NCBI RefSeq assembly: GCF_020966775.1
Contig: NZ_JAJKFV010000029.1
Span: 303,001 to 367,000 of the forward strand
DNA length: 64,000 bases
DNA from: Rhodopirellula halodulae
GTDB lineage: Bacteria > Planctomycetota > Planctomycetia > Pirellulales > Pirellulaceae
Reading direction: 5' to 3'
The notes under the pieces were generated by a model. The model was not told the origin of the DNA. It did not search any database and was given only the letters and a program-made list of their open reading frames with translations. Position 1 is the stretch's first letter. Each line of letters starts with the position of its first letter. Positions 63,949-64,000 of the stretch are shown piece by piece. The translations under genes were made by a program, and so were the position numbers.

Positions 63949-64000
63949 GTGTTGTATCGTGAGGTCACGCTGAATTCCATTCAGCTCAACGCGTCGGCGA

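Overview
The window looks like a piece of a marine planctomycete chromosome, most like Rhodopirellula or another Pirellulaceae member. This rests on protein families that are typical of or enriched in that phylum: a PSCyt1/DUF1549 cytochrome protein, two BBP7 outer-membrane barrels, two DUF1559 pseudopilin-like proteins, TPR plus ASPIC/UnbV lipoproteins, a sulfatase, and a Ser/Thr kinase with a C-terminal membrane anchor. Coding density is high. I saw no rRNA, tRNA, transposase, prophage or CRISPR array. 38 protein genes are supported; one is cut by the left edge.

Layout. 1-968 (-): the start of a large cytochrome-type PSCyt1/DUF1549 protein. 1336-17827 (+): a cell-envelope block with a BBP7 barrel, a 1.5 kb-residue DUF11/SdrD-type surface protein, a second BBP7 barrel, two paralogous TPR/beta-propeller/UnbV lipoproteins, and between these a tiny lipoprotein and a DUF1559 protein. 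17832-26226: an ABC-F ATPase, 2-oxoglutarate dehydrogenase E1, a YheT-type hydrolase, RNA cyclic phosphodiesterase (ThpR), TsaD and a DUF4112 membrane protein. 26277-29698 (-): sulfatase, PanB and 6-phosphogluconolactonase in a tight same-strand run.

29998-34256 (+) is the most unusual locus: a sugar-nucleotidyltransferase-like protein with a lost catalytic signature, translationally coupled to a 1,120-residue protein that joins a fucokinase-like GHMP kinase domain to a UDPGP-type pyrophosphorylase domain. The order is the reverse of known fucokinase/GDP-fucose pyrophosphorylase fusions. It is the best candidate for an undescribed system.

34264-41300 (-): a chaperone cluster reading groEL-groES-groEL, then a terminator-like hairpin, then dnaJ-grpE-fmdB-MBL hydrolase. 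41963-43927 (+): a secreted low-complexity planctomycete protein. 44015-51077 (-): a 2,087-residue polytopic membrane protein followed by a small protein with a very basic start. 51362-52998 (-): a second small-lipoprotein/DUF1559 pair. 53552-59302: an aldehyde dehydrogenase of the ketoglutarate-semialdehyde type, a CoA-disulfide-reductase/rhodanese fusion, a ThiO-like glycine oxidase and an overlapping DUF2064 glycosyltransferase-like gene. 59564-63873 (+): a membrane-anchored Ser/Thr kinase coupled to a PlsC-type acyltransferase, then a di-haem cytochrome c lipoprotein, then a large REP-like double hairpin.

Start sites were moved downstream of the longest open frame where a signal peptide, a ribosome site or a family boundary favoured it; each case is stated. 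All family calls come from reading motifs by eye and none has been confirmed by a search.
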